In this document: one piece after another, positions 16,885 to 26,502 of the stretch
How the letters are laid out: each line of letters opens with the position of its first letter
Numbering within the stretch: the first letter of the stretch is position 1
Source of the DNA: Hathewaya limosa
Lineage (GTDB): Bacteria > Bacillota > Clostridia > Clostridiales > Clostridiaceae
DNA: 64,000 nucleotides
Assembly: GCF_030815255.1 (NCBI RefSeq)
Contig: NZ_JAUSWN010000014.1
Location: 33,057-97,056 of the forward strand
Direction: 5' to 3'
Notes under the pieces: generated by a model
The model's input: the letters and a program-made list of their open reading frames with translations, nothing else
Told to the model about the DNA's origin: nothing
Databases searched by the model: none
Program-made: the position numbers and the translations under genes

Positions 16885-16967
16885 AGCTATGTTAAACAAG
16901 TTTGGTGATTATAGATAGTTATATACCCTATACTTAATCACCAATTTGTAACATAGCTCCTTTTTAT
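16885..16967 (+). terminator. Long terminator hairpin after the small basic protein
   Basis: AGCTATGTT at 16885 pairs with AACATAGCT ending at 16957, extended inward by TTTGGTGATT/AATCACCAA, and followed by CCTTTTTAT. Confidence 0.75.
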
Positions 16968-17048
16968 AAGTAATATTATTGCCTATACAACTTTCTTTAA
17001 CTTTTAATATGCATATCACCATACAATTTATCTTTCCAAGTTACCACT

Positions 17049-17858
17049 TCAATTTTTACTAATTAAATATTCCTTATGTTTAAAAATATAAAAGCATCCT
17101 ATTAAAATTAATAAACCAATTATTAATGCAATTACATTAAAACCACCATCTACTACATTAAATGCACCTTCAGGTATATAGTTTTCTAACATACAAAATG
17201 TATTATTAACAAAATGCACAAGTATACATGGTAATAAAGATTTACTTTTACAATATATCATTCCTAAAATTATACCTAGAAAAACTCCATTAGTACTTTG
17301 TACTACATTAAAATGCATTATTCCAAAAATTAAGGAAGATACACCTACAGCTATTACAGGTTTATTTTTTATTAAAAGCTTGTCTAAAATTACTCCTCTA
17401 AATAACATTTCTTCGAATACAGGAGCAACTATACTTGCACTCAAAAAACATATTATAGGATATTCACTAATTTCCTGTAATAATTCAGGTAGAGTAGCAT
17501 CTTTAAATAGTTTATAAATCAAAATTCCTAAACTATTTGAATATGTAACCACATATCCAAGCCATAAAAAAATTATTAGTATATACCCTATACCATTTAG
17601 AGAATTTGTAAATCTTCTTTTAGTTTCACAATCATTTTTATAATATTTCTTTAAAAAAATAACATACGTTGTAACATTGCATAAAATTATTATCACATGT
17701 TTTAAAGCTACTTGATTATTATCTCCATTTACTCCTTTAATAAATATTATACCTACAAAAGATATTAGAGTTGAAAGTAAAAAAAATTTTAACATACAAA
17801 AGGCACTCTCTTTTATTGTAAATCCCTCTTCTTTTAATAAAGCATTATTTTCCTCCAT
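17049..17858 (-). CDS. CPBP-family intramembrane metalloprotease
   Basis: A 269-residue protein with about seven membrane segments and the CPBP (CAAX/Abi, PF02517) motifs: EEMLFRG at 149-155, FGIMH with His182 and LVHFVNN with His215. These Glu and His residues form the presumed catalytic site in the membrane. In Gram-positives such proteins cleave peptides or protect against own bacteriocins; no bacteriocin gene is visible here. It stands alone, convergent with nothing, downstream of the small basic gene on the other strand. Confidence 0.9.
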   Translation of the reverse strand: MEENNALLKEEGFTIKESAFCMLKFFLLSTLISFVGIIFIKGVNGDNNQVALKHVIIILCNVTTYVIFLKKYYKNDCETKRRFTNSLNGIGYILIIFLWLGYVVTYSNSLGILIYKLFKDATLPELLQEISEYPIICFLSASIVAPVFEEMLFRGVILDKLLIKNKPVIAVGVSSLIFGIMHFNVVQSTNGVFLGIILGMIYCKSKSLLPCILVHFVNNTFCMLENYIPEGAFNVVDGGFNVIALIIGLLILIGCFYIFKHKEYLISKN

Positions 17859-17951
17859 ATTTATTTCCCCCTTAATTAATAAACATTATACAAATTAATC
17901 ATCAACTTATTTAAAAATTAAAACCTTAATTGATAACATTATAAGTAAACA

Positions 17952-18030
17952 AAAACAACGTAAGTTTATTAAAGACTAAAACAATAACTAAAAATTATTT
18001 ATTAGATTCTTTAATCATTTACGTTGTTTT
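17952..18030 (-). terminator. Terminator of the GntR-ABC operon
   Basis: AAAACAACGTAA (17952-17963) pairs with TTACGTTGTTTT (18019-18030), with a second inner stem. T-rich sequence follows on the minus strand. It closes the six-gene operon that starts at 22616. Confidence 0.75.
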
Positions 18031-18084
18031 CGTATGCTAAAATATTATATTTTTTTCATAAGTTATAAATATAGTACTTAAACC

Positions 18085-19263
18085 TTAACTTCTAAATATT
18101 GCTGATTCTTTACTAAACATATATCTTGCAAAGAATATAGACGCTAATATATACACTACTATCCATGCTAATACTATTGCAATATGTGTATAATTATAAA
18201 CTCCTACTGTAAGTTCCTTTAAAATAACAGTAACATTATATATTGGTATATTTAATGTTAGCATTGATACATTCTTAGGATCTATCATATAAGATGCAAA
18301 TCCTATAAATCCTACCATTGTTAATGGTGTTAAATAAGTTTGCGCTTCCTTAAATGATCTTGCATATATACTAATTGCTAATGCCAATGAACCAAATACC
18401 ATTGTAAGTGCTACTGTTAGAACTCCCATTAATGCAAATGCTAAAGGTGATAATCCAAAACCACCTTTCATTCCCGCAAACATATTTGGGGACATCTTCA
18501 TAGAAATGATCAATCCACCTAAGAAAGCTAAGGTAGTTAATATACCCATTACTGTAATTGCTAAAAATTTACCCCAAAGTAAAGACATTCTACTAGCTTG
18601 TGTAGTTAATAACGGTTCTAATGTACCTCTTTCTTTTTCTCCTGCCCCTAAATCCGTAGCTGCCGCAATAGGTCCTGATGCCGCAAAAATTATAAGCATC
18701 ATTGGTAACATCATAGATAACATAAATTTACCCATGCCATCACCATCTTTATCTATAGTCTTAGTTACAACATTTACTGGTGTTAAAATAGAATTATTTA
18801 TTTTTCTTTTGCTTAATCTTTCTCCAACTACAGTTTTTGAATACTGTTCTATACATGAATTTATTGCTTGCATAGCAGTATTAGATTTACCACTTGTATT
18901 ATCATAAAGTATATTTATATTCGTTGGTTTTTCACTTTCAATATCTTTATCCACATTGGCTGGAATTTCTAATGACAAAAGTAATTTACCATCTTTAAGT
19001 TCGGCTTCTCCATTTTCTTGCTTTACTACCTCTATATTTTTTTGAGATTTTATGAACTGACCTAATTTACTATTTTCTTTATCTATTAAAGCGATTTTCA
19101 TATTCTTTTGTACATCTTTAACTTGACTATCCATACCTTTTCCCATTATTCCAAAGATAACAGGATATAATAAAAGTGGTATAAGTATAGATACTATTAA
19201 CGTTTTCTTATCTCTAAATAAATCCTTTAACTCTTTTTTAAATACTATAGATGTTATATTCAT
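18085..19263 (-). CDS. natB: ABC-2 permease, NatB-like
   Basis: A 392-residue exporter permease: first membrane segment near 22-42, then a large outside domain (about 45-170) and five or six further segments (about 175-385). This plan matches NatB-type sodium or drug exporters. Its ATG overlaps the stop of the NatA-like ATPase gene by one base. Last gene of the operon. NatAB in Bacillus subtilis pumps sodium; transport of another substrate is equally possible here. Confidence 0.85.
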   Translation of the reverse strand: MNITSIVFKKELKDLFRDKKTLIVSILIPLLLYPVIFGIMGKGMDSQVKDVQKNMKIALIDKENSKLGQFIKSQKNIEVVKQENGEAELKDGKLLLSLEIPANVDKDIESEKPTNINILYDNTSGKSNTAMQAINSCIEQYSKTVVGERLSKRKINNSILTPVNVVTKTIDKDGDGMGKFMLSMMLPMMLIIFAASGPIAAATDLGAGEKERGTLEPLLTTQASRMSLLWGKFLAITVMGILTTLAFLGGLIISMKMSPNMFAGMKGGFGLSPLAFALMGVLTVALTMVFGSLALAISIYARSFKEAQTYLTPLTMVGFIGFASYMIDPKNVSMLTLNIPIYNVTVILKELTVGVYNYTHIAIVLAWIVVYILASIFFARYMFSKESAIFRS

Positions 19264-19985
19264 TATTTTCCACCTACCAATCTCATAAATATCTCTTCCA
19301 TATCATTTTCTTTATATTTTTCTTTTAATCCTTCAATGGTACCCTCTTCAACTATTTCACCTTTATGGATTATAATTACTCTATCACATAGTCTTTCAAC
19401 TTCTTGCATACTATGACTTGAAAATAAAATTGCTTTATTCTGCTTTTTACATCTTAGAATGAAGTCTTGAACTATTTTTGAAGAAGTAACATCAAGTCCT
19501 GTTGTTGGCTCATCAAATAACATAACAGAAGGATTATGAACTATAGAACGAGATATTGACACCTTTTGTTTCATCCCCCTTGAAAATTTACCTACTCTTC
19601 TATTGATATATTCACCCATGTCAAAGATTTCAGTTAGATTTTTGATACTTTCTTCACGACTTTTTTTATCCATACCATTAAGCTCTGCAAAATACTCTAT
19701 ATTTTCTTTTGCTGTCAACCTATCATATAAACCAACATCTCCACCAAAGAGTATTCCTATGTCACCTCTGACTTTTGAGGAATCTTTGATTATACTATTT
19801 CCATTAATAGTAGCATCTCCCCCTGTAGGTTTAATCATAGTAGCAAGCATTCTTAAAGTCGTTGTTTTACCTGCACCATTTTCTCCTAATAATCCAACAA
19901 TCTCTCCGTTATTGACTTCAAATGAAATTCCCTTTACAGCGTCAACTTTTTTAAAGGATTTTTTTAAATCATTTACTTTTATCAT
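19263..19985 (-). CDS. natA: ABC ATPase, NatA-like
   Basis: A 240-residue ATPase with GENGAGKTT near residue 34, FSRGMKQK as signature near 134 and LFDEPTTGLD near 155. I start at the ATG at 19985, eight bases after AGGAG; a GTG three codons upstream overlaps the RBS and is unlikely. It is coupled to the NatB-like permease by a TAATG overlap. The second ATPase of this operon, the first being Ytr-like. Confidence 0.88.
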   Translation of the reverse strand: MIKVNDLKKSFKKVDAVKGISFEVNNGEIVGLLGENGAGKTTTLRMLATMIKPTGGDATINGNSIIKDSSKVRGDIGILFGGDVGLYDRLTAKENIEYFAELNGMDKKSREESIKNLTEIFDMGEYINRRVGKFSRGMKQKVSISRSIVHNPSVMLFDEPTTGLDVTSSKIVQDFILRCKKQNKAILFSSHSMQEVERLCDRVIIIHKGEIVEEGTIEGLKEKYKENDMEEIFMRLVGGK

Positions 19986-20010
19986 ACCCCTCACTCCTTT
20001 TATATAGAAA

Positions 20011-20703
20011 TTATAAGTCTATTTTATTAACGAATACTTTACATATAACATAAGACAAATAATAAACTAAAATACTTATTAATGCTATCATTCCTAAAAC
20101 TAATAAAGGATTACCATTCCCTTGTAATGAACTTGTCAATTTATTTATTATATTTTCAAAAAAACTACTACCTATTCCTGCAAAAAAAATCACAATAAAA
20201 ATTATAAAAGAATTAGCAATACTTAGTTTATTCTTTTTTAATATAAACTGTATAGGTATCAAGATAGTTAAAATTATAAACGAGGCACTGATTCCACAAA
20301 AAACTATGTTCATAATGAACTTTATATTTACACTACCAACACTATAAATTTCACTTATTATTAAAAATATTATACTTATTACTATAAAACTTAAACTAAT
20401 AATTGTAGCCAGTATATATTTAGCCTTTATTCTATTCAGTCTTGTTATAGGCAAACTTTCTATTATGTTAATAAAATTATTTTTAATATAAATAGTAGAC
20501 AACGCAACTATCCACAACATAGTAAATTGAGCAATCCAATATCCTATAAAGATTGATGCATCTCCTTTTCCCATAAAACACATTATTGATGGTCCTACTA
20601 AAAAAAGTAATAATAAAAAAATATATCTTTTATATTTATACATCATCAACAATTCCATTTTAATTAATTTTTTTACTTCACTTTCCATCAAGTTCCCCTC
20701 CAT
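20011..20703 (-). CDS. ABC exporter membrane protein
   Basis: A 230-residue protein with about six hydrophobic segments and short loops. It begins with an acidic stretch and KKLIKMELLMMYKYKR, typical of ABC-2 permease N-termini that lie along the membrane. It is in the operon after a second small membrane subunit. The two probably work with the Ytr-like ATPase at 21345. No substrate clue. Confidence 0.65.
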   Translation of the reverse strand: MEGNLMESEVKKLIKMELLMMYKYKRYIFLLLLFLVGPSIMCFMGKGDASIFIGYWIAQFTMLWIVALSTIYIKNNFINIIESLPITRLNRIKAKYILATIISLSFIVISIIFLIISEIYSVGSVNIKFIMNIVFCGISASFIILTILIPIQFILKKNKLSIANSFIIFIVIFFAGIGSSFFENIINKLTSSLQGNGNPLLVLGMIALISILVYYLSYVICKVFVNKIDL

Positions 20704-20737
20704 ATTATTTATGTATTTTAATATGCACCTTTATAAG

Positions 20738-21340
20738 TTAATGAAATTCCCTATTATTAAAGATATAGCGAGAACATATATAAGATATACTATATATTAC
20801 ACAAATTGTTAAAACAAGCATATTAAAATGATTTAAAAGAACTCCCTCAAGGCTTTTAATTTTATAAAAACCCCCTGATAAAATTCCTATAAGTATGGAT
20901 TGAAAACCTACTTTTACAGTAAAACTTATACTACTTGCATATAATGGAAGTAACAAGCTTATATTTATCATACTTACTATTAACACAATTTCAAGATGTC
21001 CATTATTTAAAACATTTTTTTGTTTTCCTAAAGCTATATATACTAAAGCATATACACCTATAAATATAGCCATATTTATTAATGGAATTATATATTGTCC
21101 AAGTATAATATCTTTTCTCTTTATGGGTAATATACCAAACATTGTTTGGCCCTTAAATTTACTATTATCTTGATACACTGGTATGCTTAATACGAAAAAT
21201 AAAATCATTTCAAGCAAGCTTATTATTGCATCCATAGGAAGTTTTAAAAACAAAAAGAATAAAACTACTAACATTATACTCCATATTTTAATACTTTTTA
21301 GAAAAAAGTTATAATGAAATTGTATATACTTAAGAATCAT
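20738..21340 (-). CDS. ABC exporter membrane protein
   Basis: A 200-residue protein with six hydrophobic segments and a central GQTMFGILPIKRKDIILGQYI motif, which resembles the loop of ABC-2 exporter permeases (PIKRKDI-type contact with the ATPase). It starts four bases after the stop of the Ytr-like ATPase gene, so the two are coupled. Confidence 0.7.
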   Translation of the reverse strand: MILKYIQFHYNFFLKSIKIWSIMLVVLFFLFLKLPMDAIISLLEMILFFVLSIPVYQDNSKFKGQTMFGILPIKRKDIILGQYIIPLINMAIFIGVYALVYIALGKQKNVLNNGHLEIVLIVSMINISLLLPLYASSISFTVKVGFQSILIGILSGGFYKIKSLEGVLLNHFNMLVLTICVIYSISYICSRYIFNNREFH

Positions 21341-21344
21341 GATC

Positions 21345-22205
21345 TTACCTCACTTCCCTAGTATAATTCACCATAATGTCTTCTAAACTTGCTTTTTCTA
21401 TAATAACTGAATTTCCCAAAAGCTCATTTACAACTCTCTTTTTCTTTGTTAAAGCTTCAAAACCAAAAGCATTTTCTTTATATCCTATTAACAGACTTTT
21501 GTCCAACCTATGAATATCTCCTTTATTTCCCCTAACCATACAATAATTATCATCAATCTCTTCTTTAGACTTAGAAAAAACTATTTTACCATTCTCAATA
21601 AATGTTATATAATCTGCTATTTTTTCTAAATCACTAGTTATATGAGTTGAAAAAAATATTCCTTTATTTTCATCTTCTATTAAATCATGAAGAATTTCTA
21701 ATATTTCTCTTCTAAAAACTGGATCTAGTCCTGCTGTTGGTTCATCCATTATTATTAATTCAGCTTCATGGGATAAGGCAATAGCCAAAGAAAACTTTGT
21801 TTTCATTCCCTTAGAAAGCTTTCTTATTTTTTTCTTTGGATCTAAATCAAATAACTTTAAATATTTTTTAAAAGTATCCTCATTCCATTTAGAATAAAAG
21901 GGCTTAACTAATGCTTTCATATTTTCTATATTTAATTCTTCACAATAAAAATTTTCATCATAAACAAAACCTATCTTATCTTTAATTTGTACTTCATCTT
22001 TTATGTTGTCTAGTCCAAAAAGTTTAATATCTCCACTATTTCTTTTTATAAGATTCATCATAGCTTTTATAGTAGTACTCTTTCCTGCTCCATTAGTCCC
22101 TATAAACCCCATAACATATCCTCTTTCCAAAGAAAAACTAACATTATCTAATTTAAAATCCTTGTAATTCTTACAGAGATTCTTTACTTCTATAATATTA
22201 TCCAC
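21345..22205 (-). CDS. ABC ATPase, YtrB-like
   Basis: About 286 residues. Walker A GTNGAGKST, the signature LSKGMKTK and Walker B LIIMDEPTAGLD are visible, and FYSKWNEDTF is typical of the YtrB/YhcG group that follows GntR regulators. I favour the GTG at 22205 because AAAGGGGG lies nine bases before it; a TTG nine bases upstream would touch the RBS. It lies directly downstream of the GntR gene. In Bacillus subtilis the equivalent operon answers cell-wall antibiotics; that function is inferred only by analogy. Confidence 0.85.
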   Translation of the reverse strand: MDNIIEVKNLCKNYKDFKLDNVSFSLERGYVMGFIGTNGAGKSTTIKAMMNLIKRNSGDIKLFGLDNIKDEVQIKDKIGFVYDENFYCEELNIENMKALVKPFYSKWNEDTFKKYLKLFDLDPKKKIRKLSKGMKTKFSLAIALSHEAELIIMDEPTAGLDPVFRREILEILHDLIEDENKGIFFSTHITSDLEKIADYITFIENGKIVFSKSKEEIDDNYCMVRGNKGDIHRLDKSLLIGYKENAFGFEALTKKKRVVNELLGNSVIIEKASLEDIMVNYTREVR

Positions 22206-22244
22206 TCTATACAACCCCCTTTTTCAGATTTATATAAACATTAA

Positions 22245-22616
22245 CTACTCTTCGTATAATAGTTTAAGAATTTCAAAAAGCTCTTCTTTATTTAACCCTA
22301 ACATTTTACTTTCTTTAATTATTTCGACTAACTTTAACTCTATCTCCTTCATCTTTTGCTCCCTTATAAATTCTTTATTTTGAGAGGATACATAACTCCC
22401 TTTTCCCCTTATAGTTTCTATAAATCCTTCTTTTTCTAACTCCTCATATGCTCTCTTTGTTGTAATAACACTTATATTTAACTCTTTAGCAAGATTTCTT
22501 ATAGAAGGTAAAGCCTCTCCTGCTTTTAATTGTCCTTGAATTATTTGCCCTTTTATCTGACTAACTATTTGTTCATAAATAGGACTATCCGAGGAATTGG
22601 AAATAATTACATTCAT
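22245..22616 (-). CDS. GntR-family repressor, YtrA-type
   Basis: A 123-residue regulator. Residues 8-75 form the GntR winged helix (SPIYEQIVSQIKGQI, then LPSIRNLAKELNISVITTKRAYEELEKEGFI), and a short helical C-terminus replaces the large ligand-binding domain. This is the YtrA subfamily, which controls adjacent ABC exporters. AGAGGAGG lies before the ATG. A perfect inverted repeat at 22646-22690 in its own promoter region is the probable operator, so it autoregulates the operon. Confidence 0.9.
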   Translation of the reverse strand: MNVIISNSSDSPIYEQIVSQIKGQIIQGQLKAGEALPSIRNLAKELNISVITTKRAYEELEKEGFIETIRGKGSYVSSQNKEFIREQKMKEIELKLVEIIKESKMLGLNKEELFEILKLLYEE

Positions 22617-22939
22617 TTTTTTCCTCCTCTTTAATATATTTATTTACTGTGTATATTTTGTATATATTGTATATATAGTATATACACAGTATATGCACAT
22701 TTCATGAAATAGTCAATAAAAAGTTTATAATTTTTTCTAAAATTCTATTTACTTAGATTAAAGATAATTTATTCTCATTTAGATAAATCATAAACAATCA
22801 TAAAGTGTATTCTTCAAAAACTATCTTTTATACAATTTAATTTTTAATAATTAAAATTTTATTCTATATCTGTATATGGTATACTTTTATTTGTCATAAT
22901 AATTTAATAATACTTTGTTAACATAGGAGGTACTATTTT
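22617..22939. other. Divergent promoter region between the GntR operon and ispF
   Basis: No gene. The left part carries the GntR operator; the right part is AT-rich, ending in the ispF RBS AGGAGGT. No further signal is seen. Confidence 0.6.
22646..22690 (-). promoter_or_regulatory. Predicted YtrA-type GntR operator
   Basis: ACTGTGTATA (22646-22655) and TATACACAGT (22681-22690) are exact inverted repeats, 25 bases apart, with further TATA repeats between. They lie 30 bases upstream of the GntR start. The GTGTA/TACAC halves resemble known YtrA sites. Confidence 0.65.
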
Positions 22940-23407
22940 ATGCGAATTGGCATGGGATACGATGTTCATAAACTTGTAGAAAATAGAGATCTTATTTTGG
23001 GTGGTGTTAATATCCCTTATGAAAAGGGTCTACTTGGCCATTCTGATGCTGACGTTCTCTTACATGCTATCTGCGATAGCCTTTTAGGGGCCGCTGCCTT
23101 AGGTGATATAGGAACCCATTTTCCTGATACTGATAAGAAATACAAAGGAATTAGTAGCTTAATTTTACTAGAACATGTTGGAACATTAATAACCAATAAA
23201 GGCTATAAAATTGGTAACATAGATGCCACTATAATAGCTCAAAAACCTAAAATGGCATCTCATATTACTATAATGAGACAAAACATATCTACTGCATTAA
23301 ATATAGATATAGATAAGATCAATGTTAAAGCAACAACTGAAGAAGGGCTAGGTTTTACTGGGGAAGGCAAAGGAATATCTGCTCAATGCATAAGCCTTTT
23401 AGAATAG
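22940..23407 (+). CDS. ispF: 2-C-methyl-D-erythritol 2,4-cyclodiphosphate synthase
   Basis: Fifth step of the MEP isoprenoid pathway: cyclises CDP-methylerythritol 2-phosphate to the cyclic diphosphate with release of CMP. The 155 residues match the family. Zinc ligands Asp8, His10 (GYDVH) and His42 are present, as is the GHSDADV block (33-39) and the C-terminal TTEEGLGFTGEGKGI. AGGAGGT lies before the ATG. ispD is not adjacent, unlike in many bacteria. Confidence 0.96.
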   Translation: MRIGMGYDVHKLVENRDLILGGVNIPYEKGLLGHSDADVLLHAICDSLLGAAALGDIGTHFPDTDKKYKGISSLILLEHVGTLITNKGYKIGNIDATIIAQKPKMASHITIMRQNISTALNIDIDKINVKATTEEGLGFTGEGKGISAQCISLLE

Positions 23408-23631
23408 CATTTAATATTCTATAAAAAGGGTTAATTTATACCCTTAACTGTAATTGTATTGTAACTACTTGTAAATTAATATAGTGTATAATTCAATTAT
23501 AGATATAGAATATTAACCCTATCCCTACTAATTTTTATTATAATAAAACATGATCTTAAAAACTATATTTTATTAGTCTAAGATTGTGTTTTATTATATT
23601 TTTTTATTTTAGGGAAAATACGGAGGTTTTT

Positions 23632-24633
23632 ATGAAAATATCTAAAAAGAAAAAAAATACTATTAAAATGATACTAATCATTTTAGTTTCTATATGTATT
23701 TTATACTGCGTTCAATGGATTTTAGGAAAAATTTTTTCGCTTTCTTTTAATACCTACACTAATACAGATGAAGAAACCTCTATGGTTTCTATAAGTGATG
23801 AAGAGAAAAAGATTTTATATAAATTTGAACATATGCAAAATGAACAAATAAAAAATATACAACTTATAAATTTTATAGAGAATAATATAAACTCTTTTTC
23901 TAAATCAAACTCTTGTAAATTAATATATTCTTACATACAGTATCAAAAACCAAAAATAACATATATACAAAAATTTTTAAATTCCTCAGATAATAAAAGT
24001 ATATTACTTTCTTATATTAAAGATGATGGATCAATCGGCACAAGTGTACAATCAATTAAAGAAGTAAATTTAGAAAAGATAAAATCTATAGAAAAATCTT
24101 CGCTTAAAGATTATATTAAAGAATTATATCAAAGTGGATACAAAATTATTTATGATGGATATAATTTTATACCTTTAATAAATTTTTCATATTATATAGA
24201 TAGATTTTCTAAATCACTTTCCTTGGGAACTAAATCTTACTTTGAATTAATGACTAAGGAACAACTTCTTAAGCTTTCCCTTAATTATACACAAATCATA
24301 GACTTTTTTAAAATTGAAGATATTATTTTACAATTTGAAAATTATATAAAGCAGAACCCAAATTCTTTTAATCTTGAAGAAACTAAGGATACTTATTGTA
24401 ATTATATAAAATTATATACTTTAGGATCAGATAAATTCAGAACCTATGATAAAAATAACATTCTTTTGCCTGAACTTAGAGAAAGATATGAATCCTTAAT
24501 TTACTCAAATAAAGACGGGAAATTAAAAGATTTAATAAAAGGACTTATGGACATTTTACAAACAAGTAATTATTCATTAAATAACAAAGTAGAAGATTAT
24601 ATATTAGATAATTTAAGAGAAATTCTTCGCTAA
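23632..24633 (+). CDS. Membrane-anchored protein of unknown function
   Basis: A 333-residue protein. I start at the ATG at 23632, five bases after CGGAGG; an upstream in-frame start lacks an RBS. Residues 1-12 are basic, 13-36 form one membrane segment, and the rest is predicted to lie outside the membrane. It is rich in Lys, Asn, Ile and Ser and largely helical, with no recognised domain. It is a single-gene unit between ispF and the terminator shared with nadE. Confidence 0.7.
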   Translation: MKISKKKKNTIKMILIILVSICILYCVQWILGKIFSLSFNTYTNTDEETSMVSISDEEKKILYKFEHMQNEQIKNIQLINFIENNINSFSKSNSCKLIYSYIQYQKPKITYIQKFLNSSDNKSILLSYIKDDGSIGTSVQSIKEVNLEKIKSIEKSSLKDYIKELYQSGYKIIYDGYNFIPLINFSYYIDRFSKSLSLGTKSYFELMTKEQLLKLSLNYTQIIDFFKIEDIILQFENYIKQNPNSFNLEETKDTYCNYIKLYTLGSDKFRTYDKNNILLPELRERYESLIYSNKDGKLKDLIKGLMDILQTSNYSLNNKVEDYILDNLREILR

Positions 24634-24663
24634 AAATACTTAATATAAATTAAAATCTCTATA

Positions 24664-24703
24664 AAAAAACGTCCTAAATTTAATATAACTTAGGACGTTT
24701 TTT
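24664..24703. terminator. Bidirectional terminator between the 23632 gene and nadE
   Basis: Perfect 14-bp arms AAAAAACGTCCTAA and TTAGGACGTTTTTT with a 12-base loop. It serves the convergent genes on both strands. Confidence 0.92.
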
Positions 24704-24716
24704 TATTATATTAGCC

Positions 24717-25598
24717 TCATTTAGCCTTTACATTATTCTTAGTTAATTCTATTAAATATTTCTCTGTATCATACATTTTTAATTCTCTCTTTCGTGCTAA
24801 CCTCATCATTTCTTTAACTCTCTGCACTTTTTTGTAATCTTCCTTTTCAAGACTTATTCCCTTGTCTATTTTTATTAAAATTCTATCTAAACTTCTGTAA
24901 CTCATTCCTAATGCAAATTCATCAGTAATTCCAGGGATTAAATCCGGTGAAGGTTTCTTTAAAATTATTTTCTCTGGGATCTTTAACTCTTTAGCTAATT
25001 TATAAACGTCTACTTTATATAAATGAAGTAAAGGTTCAATATCTGTAGCATCATCCCCCCACTTTACATAAAATCCAGTTAAGTATTCGGTTCTATTTGT
25101 TGTTCCTATAACAGCATAATTTCTTCTTTCGGCTTCAAGATACAAATAACACATTCTAATTCTGTGTTTAACCCTGTAAGATGCTATATTAGCTAGAAAT
25201 TCTCTATTACCACTATTACTTAAATCATCCAAAAAAGCATCTTTATTAGGTAGGGTTTTCAATTTTCTTCTCACGTATCTTTCTTTTATCCTACTAGTTA
25301 ATAAAAAAGAAGGTAAATTTATTGTATATGCATTCATTGCCTTGATAGCCTTTGTTATAGAAATTTTTTTATAAGAAATACCTAAATGCTCACACACTAA
25401 AATAGAATCTTTTATTGTATCCTTGGAAGAATCCCTTTCTGGAAGTAAAACTCCAAAAACCCTGTCCTTGCCTAAAGCATTAACACACAATGCTGCTACT
25501 ACAGCGGAATCTATTCCTCCACTTATTCCCACTACAACACCTTTATATCCATACTTTTCTATAGTATCTTTTATAAATTGCTGTAAATTTTGCTTCAT
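24717..25598 (-). CDS. nadE: NAD synthetase, ammonia-dependent type
   Basis: Converts deamido-NAD to NAD with ATP and ammonia. The 293 residues carry the P-loop SGGIDSA (26-32) and, further on, GTTNRTEYLTGFYVKWGDDATDIEPL, the substrate-binding stretch. There is no glutaminase domain, so free ammonia or a separate glutaminase is used. The protein is somewhat longer than the 275 residues of Bacillus NadE, with an insertion around residues 95-135 (TSRIKERYVRRKL and following). Alone on its strand. Confidence 0.93.
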   Translation of the reverse strand: MKQNLQQFIKDTIEKYGYKGVVVGISGGIDSAVVAALCVNALGKDRVFGVLLPERDSSKDTIKDSILVCEHLGISYKKISITKAIKAMNAYTINLPSFLLTSRIKERYVRRKLKTLPNKDAFLDDLSNSGNREFLANIASYRVKHRIRMCYLYLEAERRNYAVIGTTNRTEYLTGFYVKWGDDATDIEPLLHLYKVDVYKLAKELKIPEKIILKKPSPDLIPGITDEFALGMSYRSLDRILIKIDKGISLEKEDYKKVQRVKEMMRLARKRELKMYDTEKYLIELTKNNVKAK

Positions 25599-25687
25599 AC
25601 AAATCTCCCCATAATAATGTTATCCTATTATTATATGAATCTTTATATGTTATGGGTATTAGTTATGTATGATTTGAAAAATTAATG

Positions 25688-26281
25688 TTATTTATTTAAT
25701 AATTTCTCTACATCACTTATTCTATCTAAAATAATATATTCTTCATGCTTATCTATACCTAGTCCCATTTTATATATCTCTAATGCTTTATCCAAATTTA
25801 AAAGTTCACTTTTAGAATTAACGATAGAGGATAACCAATATACATCTCCCCATTTAAGAAATGGCCATACAGAGCTTTTATAATTATTTGTACAATTTTT
25901 AAATAATTCTTCACTTTCTTCTATATAATTTGTTTCAAAATTTGATTCAGCCTCCGCAAGTTTCATAGACATAACTATAAATTCTTCTGTTCCACCTAAA
26001 AGTTCATAAAACTCTCTACAATATATAGCCCTCTTAGAAAAATATTCTTTATTTTCTATGCCTGCATTTTCTAATTCCATTTCTAAATCTTGTACCCAAT
26101 TGGTAAGTGTTTCAAAGCCCTCAAATTCATCATCTAGTTCTTCTATATTAACAATTTCTTTATCTTTTATAAGCTTTTTTAACTCATCCCATGCGTCTAA
26201 CCATATATCACACGCAGTACAAACATCCTGTTGTCCTAATTTTTCATATCCTTCTTTTATTAATTGATTTATACGCTTCAT
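25688..26281 (-). CDS. TPR-like helical protein of unknown function
   Basis: A 197-residue acidic cytosolic protein, probably all-helical. A repeat-like pattern is seen (IKEGYEKLGQQDVCTACDIWLDAWDEL; later LFKNCTNNY and LDKALEIYKMGL), which resembles tetratricopeptide packing. No catalytic motif. It has its own RBS (AGGAGG) and lies between nadE and the M24 peptidase gene, without a clear functional link. Confidence 0.7.
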   Translation of the reverse strand: MKRINQLIKEGYEKLGQQDVCTACDIWLDAWDELKKLIKDKEIVNIEELDDEFEGFETLTNWVQDLEMELENAGIENKEYFSKRAIYCREFYELLGGTEEFIVMSMKLAEAESNFETNYIEESEELFKNCTNNYKSSVWPFLKWGDVYWLSSIVNSKSELLNLDKALEIYKMGLGIDKHEEYIILDRISDVEKLLNK

Positions 26282-26502
26282 ATACTTCCTCCTAAATTGT
26301 TTATATCCTTAATTTACTCTATACTGTATATTACCATAAATTCTTTAAGTTTAAAATTTCATTATATATTTGTATACTATAGATTTTTACCATAAAATAT
26401 ACTAAAATATACATTGAGCTTTAAAATTAGTTTAAATATTCTTATAATTTTCACTTGTATTATGAGAATTTCATTTAAAAATATAACATAGGGGTGATTT
26501 AT

